The notes: generated by a model not told the origin, from the sequence alone. DNA of 22,322 nt from Firm-08 sp045541535 (GCA_045541535.1 JAZQJG010000036.1:1-22322); one strand, 5' to 3'; counted from the first letter of the stretch, positions 8,374 to 16,260 are shown. A program made the numbers and translations.

Positions 8374-9327
8374 ATGTATAAGATTGGTATCGATCTCGGC
8401 GGCACCAACATTGCCGTCGGCGTCGTAGACGAAAACTATAATATTATCGGTCGCGGTAAGGTGAAGACCAATTGTCCCCGTCCTGCCGAAGAAATTGTAG
8501 CCGATATGGTCAAGGCCGCCAAAATGGCTATGGAAGATGCCGGTATCACCGCCGATCAGGTGGACGGCGTGGGCGTTGGCTCTCCCGGCGCTATCAATTC
8601 CAAGGACGGCATTGTGGTACAGGCCTTCAATCTGAACTTTTTTGATGTTCCCGTTGCCGCTATGGTAAAGGAGCAGTTGGGCATTGATTGCTTTGTGGGT
8701 AACGATGCCAACGCCGCCGCATACGGTGAATATCTTGCCGGCTCCGGTAAGGAAGCGGACAGCTTTGTTATGATCACTCTGGGTACCGGTGTCGGTGGCG
8801 GCGTGATTATGGATAACAGAATGCTGGTTGGTTGTAACTATGCCGGCGCCGAGCTGGGGCACATCGCTATCCGTGAAGGCGGTGAGCAGTGCTCCTGCGG
8901 CAGACGCGGCTGTTGGGAAGCCTATGCTTCCGCCTCCGCCCTGATCCGTCAGGCCAAAAAGGCGATGAAGGCAGACGAGGGCAGCAAATTATGGCTGTTG
9001 AGCGAGGGCAACATTGACGCCGTTGACGGCAAAATGGTGTTTGATGCTATGCACGCCGGCGACCCCACGGCCAAGGCGGTGGTCAATCGCTACGTTACCT
9101 ACATTGCCGAAGGTATTACCGACCTGATCAATATCTTCCAGCCTGACGTTCTGTCCATCGGCGGTGGTATCTGCGCCCAGGGCGACGTGATTACCAAGCC
9201 GATTCAGGAATTTTTGGACAAAAACGATTTTGCTCGTGGCTTTGCAAAGCGAACTCAACTCAAAATTGCAACCCTGGGGAACGATGCCGGTATCATCGGC
9301 GCCGCATATCTCGGTATGCTGAAATAA
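8374..9327 (+). CDS. ROK-family sugar kinase (glucokinase-like)
   Basis: A 317-residue ROK kinase. The ATP phosphate loop is DLGGTN (from residue 7), the catalytic base is D111 in GNDANAAA, and the zinc motif CSCGRRGCWE (C173, C175, C180) with ELGH upstream is intact. There is no N-terminal winged helix, so it is a kinase and not a NagC-type repressor. It would phosphorylate glucose, a manno/N-acetyl sugar or the product of the two upstream enzymes in the cytosol. AGGAG overlaps the stop codon of the preceding gene, only 9 bp away, showing tight coupling. Substrate is not readable from sequence. Confidence 0.94.
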   Translation: MYKIGIDLGGTNIAVGVVDENYNIIGRGKVKTNCPRPAEEIVADMVKAAKMAMEDAGITADQVDGVGVGSPGAINSKDGIVVQAFNLNFFDVPVAAMVKEQLGIDCFVGNDANAAAYGEYLAGSGKEADSFVMITLGTGVGGGVIMDNRMLVGCNYAGAELGHIAIREGGEQCSCGRRGCWEAYASASALIRQAKKAMKADEGSKLWLLSEGNIDAVDGKMVFDAMHAGDPTAKAVVNRYVTYIAEGITDLINIFQPDVLSIGGGICAQGDVITKPIQEFLDKNDFARGFAKRTQLKIATLGNDAGIIGAAYLGMLK

Positions 9328-9331
9328 AACG

Positions 9332-9365
9332 AAAAGGCAGTCTTTTTACAAAGACTGCCTTTTTT
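9332..9365 (+). terminator. Terminator of the isomerase-dehydrogenase-ROK operon
   Basis: A 14-bp inverted repeat (9332-9345/9350-9363) with loop TTAC, ending in T6. It starts 4 bp after the ROK stop codon. The SDR gene starts 14 bp after it, so that gene depends on read-through or on an unseen promoter. Confidence 0.88.
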
Positions 9366-9379
9366 GAAAGGAAAACACA

Positions 9380-10147
9380 ATGAAAATTGCAATAATCACC
9401 GGTGCCAGCACCGGTATGGGCCGTGAATTTCTGTTGGCCCTTGATCAGGAATATACCTATGATGAGATCTGGGCCATTGCCCGCAGTGAGGACAAGCTGG
9501 CCGCACTGGATACTTTCACCCGGGCTAAGGTGCGGCCGATCGCCTTGGACCTTACCGTGGAGGAAAGCTTTGCCACGGTCAAGGCGTTACTGGAGGAAAT
9601 GCATCCGCAGGTGGAGCTGTTGCTCAATTGTAGCGGATACGGCAAATTCGGCGGTGTGGAGAGTGTGCCGCTGGAGGACGATCTGGGAATGATTGATCTT
9701 AACGTAAAGGCGTTGGTATATATGACTCGCCTCTGTCTGCCTTATATGGAAAAGGGGAGCGTGATTATGAATCTGGACTCACTTTCCGCCTTTCAGAGCG
9801 TGCCCTATCTCAATACTTATGCGGCCACCAAGGCCTTTGTGCTCAGCTACAGCCGTGGATTGTACGCGGAGCTCAAGTCCCGCGGTATCCACGTAATGGC
9901 CATCTGTCCCGGTTGGGTGCAAACGCCCTTTTTTGACCGCGCCAAGACCAAGGATACCGATGCAGTCACCTATTATAATATCGTGTTCACACCCGAGCAA
10001 ATTGTGAAAACGGGGCTCAAAGATCTTAAAAAACGTAAAAAGGTGTCCATACACGATTTTCGTATCCGTCTGCAGGTGCTGGGCGTTAAACTGTTGCCCG
10101 AGCCGCTTGTGACCTATATCTGGCTGAAACAGCAAAAGAAAATATAG
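9380..10147 (+). CDS. Short-chain dehydrogenase/reductase (SDR)
   Basis: A 255-residue classical SDR. The cofactor motif TGASTGMG starts at Thr7, NCSGYG fills the NNAG-like position, and the catalytic residues are Ser134, Tyr147 and Lys151 (YAATK). The C-terminus carries a basic stretch (DLKKRKKVSIHDF) and a hydrophobic tail, as in the DltE/YqjQ-like subgroup that may associate with membranes or lipids. An AAAGGA site precedes the ATG. It directly follows the ROK operon terminator and converges with an AraC gene only 4 bp away, with no clear terminator between them. Substrate is unknown; a link to the sugar operon is possible but unproven. Confidence 0.92.
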   Translation: MKIAIITGASTGMGREFLLALDQEYTYDEIWAIARSEDKLAALDTFTRAKVRPIALDLTVEESFATVKALLEEMHPQVELLLNCSGYGKFGGVESVPLEDDLGMIDLNVKALVYMTRLCLPYMEKGSVIMNLDSLSAFQSVPYLNTYAATKAFVLSYSRGLYAELKSRGIHVMAICPGWVQTPFFDRAKTKDTDAVTYYNIVFTPEQIVKTGLKDLKKRKKVSIHDFRIRLQVLGVKLLPEPLVTYIWLKQQKKI

Positions 10148-10151
10148 CGGA

Positions 10152-10973
10152 TTATCGTTCTCCACCGTGACGGTACTGTCGGGGAGAACGACCGAATTGC
10201 GCAGTGAAGATCCGGCTGAAATAAAAGGGATCTTCAAATCCTACCATAGCGGCGATTTCTCCCACCTGCATATCGGTGTGATTCAGTAGATCTGCGGCAT
10301 AGCGCATCCGCAGACGGTTGCGGTATTCCACCGGACTTTGTCCGCACCAATTTTTAAAACAACGGTAAAAATAGGCAGGGGAGATACCGCACAGGGCGGC
10401 GTATTCTTCCACTTTTCTGTTTTGATTCCATTCCGTTTGCAGAGCCTTGACTCCGGCGCGGATGGGATAATAGCTGTCCTGATCGGCGTTTGCCACCTCG
10501 CCGATCAGATCCAACAGCGAGAAAAATGCAGATTTAATTTTAACCAGATTTTGCGGTTCCGGCTGTTCGTAGATTGCCCGATGGAGTTGTTCAGCGCCCG
10601 CTATCAGCCGTCCGTCGGTGCAGGTGGCGATCTTGGCGATTTTGTTTTGAAGTCGGATCTCTTCTTCAGCAGTTAAAATGAAATTGACGGTGTAGGTGGC
10701 TACCTGATTTTGCGTAACGGATGCGTGAACGTGATAACAGATTCCCTTGGGAATATAGATTACGTCGCCCATTTTACCCACAATCGGCGCCTCGCCTTGG
10801 GGATAAAAGGTTACGGTAATCTCCGTACAGATCAAAAACAGGGCGGCCGTGGGACGGGGGAGCGTCTGATATTGGTCAAACTGCTTGCGTCGGGTCCACA
10901 TTTCGGGAAAGATCTCCACCTCTCGCACGTTCAGATCTTCATAACAGAGTTCTTTGATATCTACGTATCGCAT
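10152..10973 (-). CDS. AraC-family regulator, divergent from the glycyl radical enzyme operon
   Basis: A 273-residue protein. The N-terminal cupin domain (MGDVIYIPKGICYHVHA) would bind a small ligand. The C-terminal AraC DNA-binding domain has HTH 1 VEEYAALCGISPAYFYRCF, HTH 2 VGEIAAMVGFEDPFYFSRIF and the usual FGRSPRQYR ending. The ATG at 10971-10973 has GAGAGG 8 nt upstream; the in-frame GTG at 10980-10982 overlaps that site and is less likely. It stands back to back with the transporter-GRE-AKR-activase unit and is the obvious candidate regulator. The promoter region between them is a symmetric inverted repeat (see 11004-11032). Confidence 0.92.
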   Translation of the reverse strand: MRYVDIKELCYEDLNVREVEIFPEMWTRRKQFDQYQTLPRPTAALFLICTEITVTFYPQGEAPIVGKMGDVIYIPKGICYHVHASVTQNQVATYTVNFILTAEEEIRLQNKIAKIATCTDGRLIAGAEQLHRAIYEQPEPQNLVKIKSAFFSLLDLIGEVANADQDSYYPIRAGVKALQTEWNQNRKVEEYAALCGISPAYFYRCFKNWCGQSPVEYRNRLRMRYAADLLNHTDMQVGEIAAMVGFEDPFYFSRIFTAQFGRSPRQYRHGGER

Positions 10974-11003
10974 CTTCCTCACCTCTCAACCATTGTACTA
11001 TAT

Positions 11004-11032
11004 TTGTATAGAAAAATCCATATTTTATACAA
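11004..11032. promoter_or_regulatory. Symmetric inverted repeat that reads as overlapping divergent promoters
   Basis: TTGTATA (11004-11010) and its inverse TATACAA (11026-11032) are 15 bp apart. On either strand this reads as -35 TTGTAT, a 16-bp spacer and -10 TATACA. One sequence may therefore serve both the AraC gene and the transporter-GRE operon, or be an operator for the regulator. The symmetry is seen; the function is inferred. Confidence 0.5.
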
Positions 11033-11104
11033 AAATATATGGAACTGTTTCTCATTTTTCTTTACAATAAAAACAGAAAATCACGGTTTTTGGAGGAAAT
11101 TTCA

Positions 11105-12040
11105 GTGGTATATCCTGTTGTCCTGCTGGCATTGCTCTTTAATGCGGCAAAGGGCTTTAGCGGAAAAAAGGTCAGCAATCTGGTCAAGCATACGGAGGAT
11201 CCGTATCTGTTCAGCACGGTGCGTATGGTAATGTGTATGTGCATCGGCTTTGTTCTGATGGCGCTGGACGGAGGACTAATGTCGGTGGACGGCGGTATGC
11301 TGGCCGTTTGTTTGCTGTCCGGTGCTGCCAACGTTGCTTTTTTGGTCGGTTGGATGCTGGCGGTACAACACAATGCTTTGGTCACGGTGGACGTCACACT
11401 CACCATCGGCTCCATTTTGCCGGCGGTATTGTGTGCTCTGCTCTTTGCAGAGCCGATCAAGATTCCCAAAATGATTGGCTTTGCCCTGATCGTGCTGGCC
11501 GCCTTTATTCTTTCAAAATTTCATAAAAGTGAGCGAAAAAGTTCTTTCGGCGGCGTTTTCTGGTTGGTTTTGGCACTGCTTGGCGACGGTATGATCTCCT
11601 TTTCCCAGCAACTCTACGCCAAGTTTTATCAACAGGGCGGCGCCTTTGCAGGGGAGCAGGTGTATCCGATGTCGGTATATCATTTCTATTCCTTCGTGTT
11701 CTCCTTCCTCATTTTGTTGATCATACTGGTGGCTTTGCTGTTAAACAAGCCGGCTACGTTCAGACGGGAGTATTGTAAAAATATGGGACGTGCCCTGCGA
11801 CCCGCTTGGATTCACGTGGGGATTATGGCCAGCTTCCTCTTTGCCACCAACTTTTTGCAAACGCTGGCCACCGGCCTGCTGGGGATGCCCTCACAGATTT
11901 TGTATCCCATCGTCAAGGGTGGCGCTTTGGTTATCAACAGTCTGACGGGTATGTTTTGCTTTGGAGAAAAGCTTACCCTGCGGGGTGTTTTCGGAATCAT
12001 TATCGCTATGGGCGGTATTATTTTGATGAACGTATTGTAA
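11105..12040 (+). CDS. DMT-superfamily (EamA-like) membrane transporter
   Basis: A 311-residue, very hydrophobic protein with about ten predicted membrane helices in two similar halves, as in EamA-like drug/metabolite transporters. The first helix is VVYPVVLLALLFNAAKGFSG and a late one is GVFGIIIAMGGIILMNVL. The second half follows a basic loop (KFHKSERKSS). I start it at the GTG 11105 because GGAGG (11092-11096) is 8 nt upstream; the in-frame ATG at 11039 lacks a site and would add 22 residues. It is the first gene of the GRE operon, with 9 bp before the GRE gene, so it probably imports that enzyme's substrate or exports its product. The transported compound is unknown. Confidence 0.85.
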   Translation: MVYPVVLLALLFNAAKGFSGKKVSNLVKHTEDPYLFSTVRMVMCMCIGFVLMALDGGLMSVDGGMLAVCLLSGAANVAFLVGWMLAVQHNALVTVDVTLTIGSILPAVLCALLFAEPIKIPKMIGFALIVLAAFILSKFHKSERKSSFGGVFWLVLALLGDGMISFSQQLYAKFYQQGGAFAGEQVYPMSVYHFYSFVFSFLILLIILVALLLNKPATFRREYCKNMGRALRPAWIHVGIMASFLFATNFLQTLATGLLGMPSQILYPIVKGGALVINSLTGMFCFGEKLTLRGVFGIIIAMGGIILMNVL

Positions 12041-12049
12041 GGGGTTTTT

Positions 12050-14260
12050 ATGAATCAGGATATCCGAATTAAAGAAGCCGTTTCGGTCCTCACCGAACAG
12101 CCCATGTTTGCCACCACGGCCGAACGGTTTTTGATCTTAGATAAAATTAAAAGTGAATATAAGGATCTTCCTCAGCCCAAGCGGTTTGCCCGTTTTATGC
12201 GGGAGTTGCTGGAGGACGTTTCCCAACCCTTGGAGCCCTATGATCTCATTGCGGGCAGATGTGTCAATCGGGAACTGAGTGAGGAAGAGGAGGCGGCTTT
12301 TCAGGCCTTTATTCATCATCCCGACTATCCTCCTCGCCAGGTGATGTTTTCTTCGGGTCATTGCACCTATTCCTGGGAGATGGTGATACAATCGGGACTC
12401 GTCGGCCTTCGCAATGAGGCGGCAGAACGGTTGCAAAAAGAACAAGACACCGATAAAAGAATTTTTTTGGAAGGTATGGTGGAGATTTACGACGCCATTG
12501 CCGATTATATGCTGCGCTATGCGGACAAGGCGCAGGCCCTCGGCCTGAATGAACTGGCCGCCGCCCTGAGAGAGGGCGCCACCGAGGTGCCTCACAGCTT
12601 TTACGCCGCCTTGCAACTTTTGTGGATCATCACGATGATCAACTGCGCCTATATTACCGAAAACCCCACTCTCACGGTGGGCCGCCTGGATCAGTTCTTA
12701 CTGCCCTTGTATCGGCAGGATATCGCCGCCGGTCGCCTCGATGAGGAACGAGCGGCGGAGCTGATTACCGATTATTACTGTAAACACAACCTGATTATGG
12801 GTCGGGGTGAGCATCAGTTGGGGGATGAAACCAATTCCACCACTTTCAAGCGGATTTTGAACTTTGATGCGCCCCAATATTTGTTGTTGGCGGGCACCGA
12901 TGGCCGGGGGGAACCGGCGGTAAACGAGCTGACACACCTGTTTGCCCGTTGCATCCGCCCCGAATTTAAAAATCCCGTGATCGTGGTGCGCTATTTTGAG
13001 GGGATGGACACTCTTTATCCCGAGCTTTGGTCCGTTCTTACCCAAAAATCTCTGCAAAGCGCGGCGATGATGTATTATAACGATACCACCATTCTCGCCG
13101 CCTATCAGCGGATGGGGATTCCGTGGGAGGATGCGGTGCGCTACGAGCATTTTGGCTGTAACTGGCCCACCTTGGGGGATCAATGCGCCTGGATGCAGAG
13201 CAGTCCCGTAGCCCTGCAGTTCGGTACGGCCACCCCGGAGGAAAAAGCCTTACTTTCCCAGCCCCTGCGCCGTATGCACGCCGAGTATAGCTGGCCCAAC
13301 GATTTTATGAACGTGTTGCACGACTTGGACGCCAACGCCACGATGGAGGATGTCTTTGAGGGCTTTCTTTCCTGTATGGCGGAGTTTGCGGATGAAAAAC
13401 TGCTTCGCTTTTCCACCGATATACGCGCCCGTAAACGGCGCCCGTCTGCATTGCTGAATTATACGGATTGCTTTACAAAACACGCCTTGCAAAATGCCGA
13501 AAGCTTTACGGCTTCGGCCAAGTATTATTTGGGTCTGCAATCCTTCCATATGTTCGGTACCGTGGTGGATTGCTTTACCACGGTGGACGAGCTGGTATTC
13601 CGTCAAAAACGGCTGTCCCTTGCCGAGCTTTTACAGGCGGTAGAGGCTGATTTTGAAGGATATCCCGAGATTCTTGCCTTGTGCCGAAGCGTTGAAAAAT
13701 ACGGCTCCGGATCAACCTTGTCCGACCAATGGGCCTATCGCTTGGTACGAAGCTACTCCGATCTCTTGATGGAGAAGAGCCGCCCGTATTTAAAAGAAAT
13801 GGGACTGTTTCTTTCTCCCACCCTGCAAAGTGATACCTGGCATTTAAAAACGGGTGAACTTTACGGCGCCACTCCCGACGGCAGACGGGCCTACACCACC
13901 TTTTCCCAAAACCTTCGTCCCTCCAAGGGCGCTTGCAGTAACGGACTGGCGGCAATGCTGGAGGCGGTGGCCTCCTTGCCCCACGACGCTTTGCTCTCCG
14001 GGGCGCTGAATCTGGACGTGGATCCGAAGGAATTTGCCGGAGAAACGGGACAAAAGATATTTGCCGCTATGCTCGGCACCTATTTCAACCGTGGCGGTCT
14101 GCACGCGCAGATCTCCGCCGCAGGGCTGGAGGAACTGTTGGATGCCAGAGTACATCCTCACGAACATCGGGACCTGCGGGTGCGGGTCACCGGCTACAGC
14201 GGTGTGTTTGTGGATCTGTGCAAACGACTGCAGGATGACGTAATTGAACGCTTTGAATAA
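12050..14260 (+). CDS. Glycyl radical enzyme (pyruvate formate-lyase-like family), unknown substrate
   Basis: A 736-residue glycyl radical enzyme. The C-terminal radical loop RVTGYSGVF puts the radical on Gly715. The candidate active-site Cys is Cys370 in HFGCNWPTLGDQC. Glycerol/diol, choline and hydroxyproline GREs have Cys-x-Glu here; this protein has Cys-Asn-Trp, so the usual general base is absent. Pyruvate formate-lyase has Cys-Cys, also not matched. Length is below the usual 760-850. AAGGGG precedes the ATG by 5 nt. It lies in an operon with a transporter, an aldo/keto reductase and an activase, which suggests cleavage or elimination giving an aldehyde that the reductase handles. The enzyme is oxygen-sensitive and cytosolic by family. 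Family assignment is strong; reaction unknown. Confidence 0.93.
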   Translation: MNQDIRIKEAVSVLTEQPMFATTAERFLILDKIKSEYKDLPQPKRFARFMRELLEDVSQPLEPYDLIAGRCVNRELSEEEEAAFQAFIHHPDYPPRQVMFSSGHCTYSWEMVIQSGLVGLRNEAAERLQKEQDTDKRIFLEGMVEIYDAIADYMLRYADKAQALGLNELAAALREGATEVPHSFYAALQLLWIITMINCAYITENPTLTVGRLDQFLLPLYRQDIAAGRLDEERAAELITDYYCKHNLIMGRGEHQLGDETNSTTFKRILNFDAPQYLLLAGTDGRGEPAVNELTHLFARCIRPEFKNPVIVVRYFEGMDTLYPELWSVLTQKSLQSAAMMYYNDTTILAAYQRMGIPWEDAVRYEHFGCNWPTLGDQCAWMQSSPVALQFGTATPEEKALLSQPLRRMHAEYSWPNDFMNVLHDLDANATMEDVFEGFLSCMAEFADEKLLRFSTDIRARKRRPSALLNYTDCFTKHALQNAESFTASAKYYLGLQSFHMFGTVVDCFTTVDELVFRQKRLSLAELLQAVEADFEGYPEILALCRSVEKYGSGSTLSDQWAYRLVRSYSDLLMEKSRPYLKEMGLFLSPTLQSDTWHLKTGELYGATPDGRRAYTTFSQNLRPSKGACSNGLAAMLEAVASLPHDALLSGALNLDVDPKEFAGETGQKIFAAMLGTYFNRGGLHAQISAAGLEELLDARVHPHEHRDLRVRVTGYSGVFVDLCKRLQDDVIERFE

Positions 14261-14279
14261 AGAAAGGCAGGATTATAGT

Positions 14280-15212
14280 ATGAAAAAGATCAATCTTCCC
14301 AACGGACTTACCGTTTCACAGGTGGCGCTGGGCGCCATGAATTTCGGCACCACCACCTCCGAGGCGGAGGCCTTTGAGGTATTGGACCTTTATCTGGGGC
14401 AGGGAGGTAACTTCGTGGATACCTCCAACAACTACGCCCATTGGGCGGGCACCGGCGACGAGAGCGAAACGGTGCTGGGTAAATACTTTGCCTCCCGCAA
14501 ATGCCGTGATCAGGTGGTGCTGGCCACCAAGGTGGGCTTTGACCGCCACGGCAAGGGCGCCGGTCTTAAAAAAGAACAGATTGAATATTGGGTGGACGAG
14601 AGCTTGCGCAAACTGCAAACCGACTATATCGATCTCTATTATGCTCATACCGATGATATGAACACGCCCCAGGAGGAAACGATGGAGGCTTTTCACCGTC
14701 TGGTAGAAAAGGGAAAGGTGCGCACCTTGGGCTCCAGCAACTACGATACCTGGCGTCTGGCTCAGGCCAATATGATTGCCGCCGATAAGGGGCAAACGGA
14801 ATTTACCGTGATGCAGCAACGACTGACTTATCTGCACCCCAATTATCCCGTGGCGCCCACCTATGCCTTTAATGAGATTTGCAATCGGGAACGTCTGCGC
14901 TATCTTTGCGATAAAAATATGCCTCTGGTTTCTTATGCTTGCCTGTGTAAGGGCGGCTATGAGGATCCTGCCCGTCTGCCGAATGAATACGTAGGCGGCG
15001 AGCGCTTGGATTTCATTCGTAAAATGGCGGCGGAAAAAGGGGTCAATCCCAGCGCGCTGGTGCTGGGCTGGATGACCAATCTTCATCGCTGTGAGGGCTT
15101 TCCCACGGTGATTCCGCTCTTCTCCGCCACCCCCGAGCAACTTTTGCAAAACCTGCGGGGTGTTGAACTGGAGCTGACCGATGAAGAATTGGAGCTGTTA
15201 AACCGTGCATAA
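14280..15212 (+). CDS. Aldo/keto reductase
   Basis: A 310-residue NADPH-type aldo/keto reductase of the YdjG/Tas-like group. The catalytic tetrad is readable: Asp47 and Tyr52 (VDTSNNYAHW), Lys84 (ATKVGF) and His123 (YYAHTDD). LRKLQTDYIDLYYAHTDD and KVRTLGSSNY are family signatures. An AGGCAGGA site precedes the ATG at 14280, 19 bp after the GRE stop. Its place between the GRE and its activase suggests it reduces the carbonyl product of the GRE reaction, or oxidises the substrate first, regenerating NAD(P) during fermentation. That role is inference from operon order. Confidence 0.93.
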   Translation: MKKINLPNGLTVSQVALGAMNFGTTTSEAEAFEVLDLYLGQGGNFVDTSNNYAHWAGTGDESETVLGKYFASRKCRDQVVLATKVGFDRHGKGAGLKKEQIEYWVDESLRKLQTDYIDLYYAHTDDMNTPQEETMEAFHRLVEKGKVRTLGSSNYDTWRLAQANMIAADKGQTEFTVMQQRLTYLHPNYPVAPTYAFNEICNRERLRYLCDKNMPLVSYACLCKGGYEDPARLPNEYVGGERLDFIRKMAAEKGVNPSALVLGWMTNLHRCEGFPTVIPLFSATPEQLLQNLRGVELELTDEELELLNRA

Positions 15213-15927
15213 GGTGCCGCTGATTTTTGATATCAAGCGTTCCTCCACCACCGACGGCCCGGGACTGCGTACTGTGATCTTTCTCAAGGGGTGCAATCTG
15301 GATTGCTTTTGGTGCCACAACCCCGAGGGGAAAAGCGCGGCGCCGCAACGAGCCTTTTTTGAGGAAAAATGTCAGGGATGCGGCGGGTGCCAAACCGGTG
15401 CCCCCCTTTGTCCCCACGGCGCCCGTAAAACCTATGGACAAAACTATTCCGTGGAGGAACTGATGGCGATCATCTGTGCCGACCGTCCCTATTACGACGC
15501 CACCGGCGGCGGAGTCACGGTGTCGGGCGGCGAGTGTATGCTGTATCCCGAATTCGTGGCCGATCTTGCTGAAGCCTGTAAGGCGGAAGGGATTTCCGTG
15601 GCGGTGGATACGGCAGGGGAGGTACCCTTCCGGCATTTGGAGCAGGTGTTGCCTTTTACCGATCTGTTTTTATACGATCTCAAGGCATTGGATCCGGCGT
15701 TACACGTTCAGGGTACGGGCCGTGAAAACGGCCGCATTCTGGACAATCTTGATCGTCTGCTGGCGGCGGGGGCTAAGGTTTTGATCCGCATTCCCTCCAT
15801 CCCGGGTTTTAACGAAGGAGCAGAGGTAGAACGAATCGTGGCCTATTGCAATGCCCGGCATCTGCCCTTTGAGATCTTGCCCTATCATTCCTTCGGCGAG
15901 AGTAAAAAGCAAGCCCTGCAAAACTAA
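15205..15927 (+). CDS. Glycyl radical enzyme activase (radical SAM), probably C-terminally shortened
   Basis: This radical SAM protein would install the glycyl radical on the upstream GRE. The SAM cluster motif is C30-x3-C34-x2-C37 (KGCNLDCFWCHNPE). One extra ferredoxin-like cluster follows, C56, C59, C62 and C69 (CQGCGGCQTGAPLC), where many GRE activases carry eight extra Cys for two clusters. SGGECMLYP matches the SAM-binding GGE motif. The protein is 240 residues and stops at FGESKKQALQN, roughly 20-40 residues earlier than usual; the stop falls where the AT-rich repeat island begins. The GTG start at 15205 overlaps the preceding gene by 8 bp, so translation is probably coupled. The core fold seems complete and may still work. 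Confidence 0.92.
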   Translation: MHKVPLIFDIKRSSTTDGPGLRTVIFLKGCNLDCFWCHNPEGKSAAPQRAFFEEKCQGCGGCQTGAPLCPHGARKTYGQNYSVEELMAIICADRPYYDATGGGVTVSGGECMLYPEFVADLAEACKAEGISVAVDTAGEVPFRHLEQVLPFTDLFLYDLKALDPALHVQGTGRENGRILDNLDRLLAAGAKVLIRIPSIPGFNEGAEVERIVAYCNARHLPFEILPYHSFGESKKQALQN

Positions 15928-15983
15928 AAAAAGGAGCCAAGAGGCCAACATCATTACGTCAAGCTGATTTTGAGAGGATGGAA

Positions 15984-16020
15984 CGCACGGGGACGGTTTC
16001 ACGCAAATTGTCCCTGTGTG
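15984..16020. repeat. GGGGACGGTT-type hairpin, first copy of the island repeat family
   Basis: Arms 15984-15994 and 16010-16020 pair over 11 positions with two G-T wobbles and enclose GGGGACGGTT (15989-15998). It is the leftmost member of the repeat family that recurs up to 19232. Nothing else is evident between the activase stop and the promoter at 16049. Confidence 0.6.
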
Positions 16021-16048
16021 TTTTTCATTGCATACGTAATCTTTTGTA

Positions 16049-16077
16049 TTGCAATATGTGGAAAAATATGGTAAACT
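16049..16077 (+). promoter_or_regulatory. Probable promoter of a minigene
   Basis: TTGCAA (16049-16054), a 17-bp spacer and TAAACT (16072-16077). It is followed at 33 bp by a GTG codon with the ribosome binding site AGAGGTGAG. Confidence 0.5.
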
Positions 16078-16109
16078 AAAACTACATAATAACAAAAGAG
16101 GTGAGTCCC

Positions 16110-16178
16110 GTGGCGATTGATTGTTCTTTGAAAAGCTACCGTTCTTTGCGTTTGACTCATTTTCCTTTGAATCAGTAA
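16110..16178 (+). CDS. Possible 22-residue small protein or decayed gene start
   Basis: A 22-codon frame starts with GTG at 16110, 5 nt after a strong AGAGGTGAG site (16097-16105), and ends in TAA at 16178. The peptide starts MAIDCSLKSYRSL and ends in PLNQ; it has no membrane segment and I do not recognise it. A promoter-like element lies upstream and a terminator-like hairpin begins 12 bp downstream, so the unit has every part of a tiny gene. The alternative is that it is the surviving 5' end of a longer gene cut down by repeat insertion. Translation is unproven. Confidence 0.35.
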   Translation: MAIDCSLKSYRSLRLTHFPLNQ

Positions 16179-16190
16179 CAACAAAACATT

Positions 16191-16229
16191 AAAGCGTAAG
16201 GGGACGGAGCCAACCCTTGCGCTTTTTAT
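16191..16229 (+). terminator. Repeat-derived terminator-like hairpin
   Basis: Arms 16191-16202 and 16214-16225 pair over 12 bp with one wobble and run into TTTTT. The left arm overlaps GGGGACGG (16200-16207), so a member of the repeat family appears to supply this terminator. Confidence 0.6.
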
Positions 16230-16235
16230 TCATGC

Positions 16236-16260
16236 CAATCAGGGAACCGTCCCCTGATTG
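16236..16260. repeat. Palindromic repeat CAATCAGGG...CCCTGATTG
   Basis: A 9-bp perfect stem (16236-16244/16252-16260) around AACCGTCCCC (16245-16254), the reverse complement of the island repeat core. The CAATCAGGGGA arm recurs at 17614 and 19149. Confidence 0.65.

Noticed and set aside
10156..10190. Hairpin CGTTCTCC...GGAGAACG as a terminator between the SDR and AraC genes
   Set aside because: It lies inside the AraC coding end, has a long loop and no T-run on either strand.
11039..11104. Upstream ATG start for the DMT transporter
   Set aside because: It lacks a ribosome binding site and lies close to the promoter; the GTG at 11105 has GGAGG at 8 nt and puts the first membrane helix at the N-terminus.
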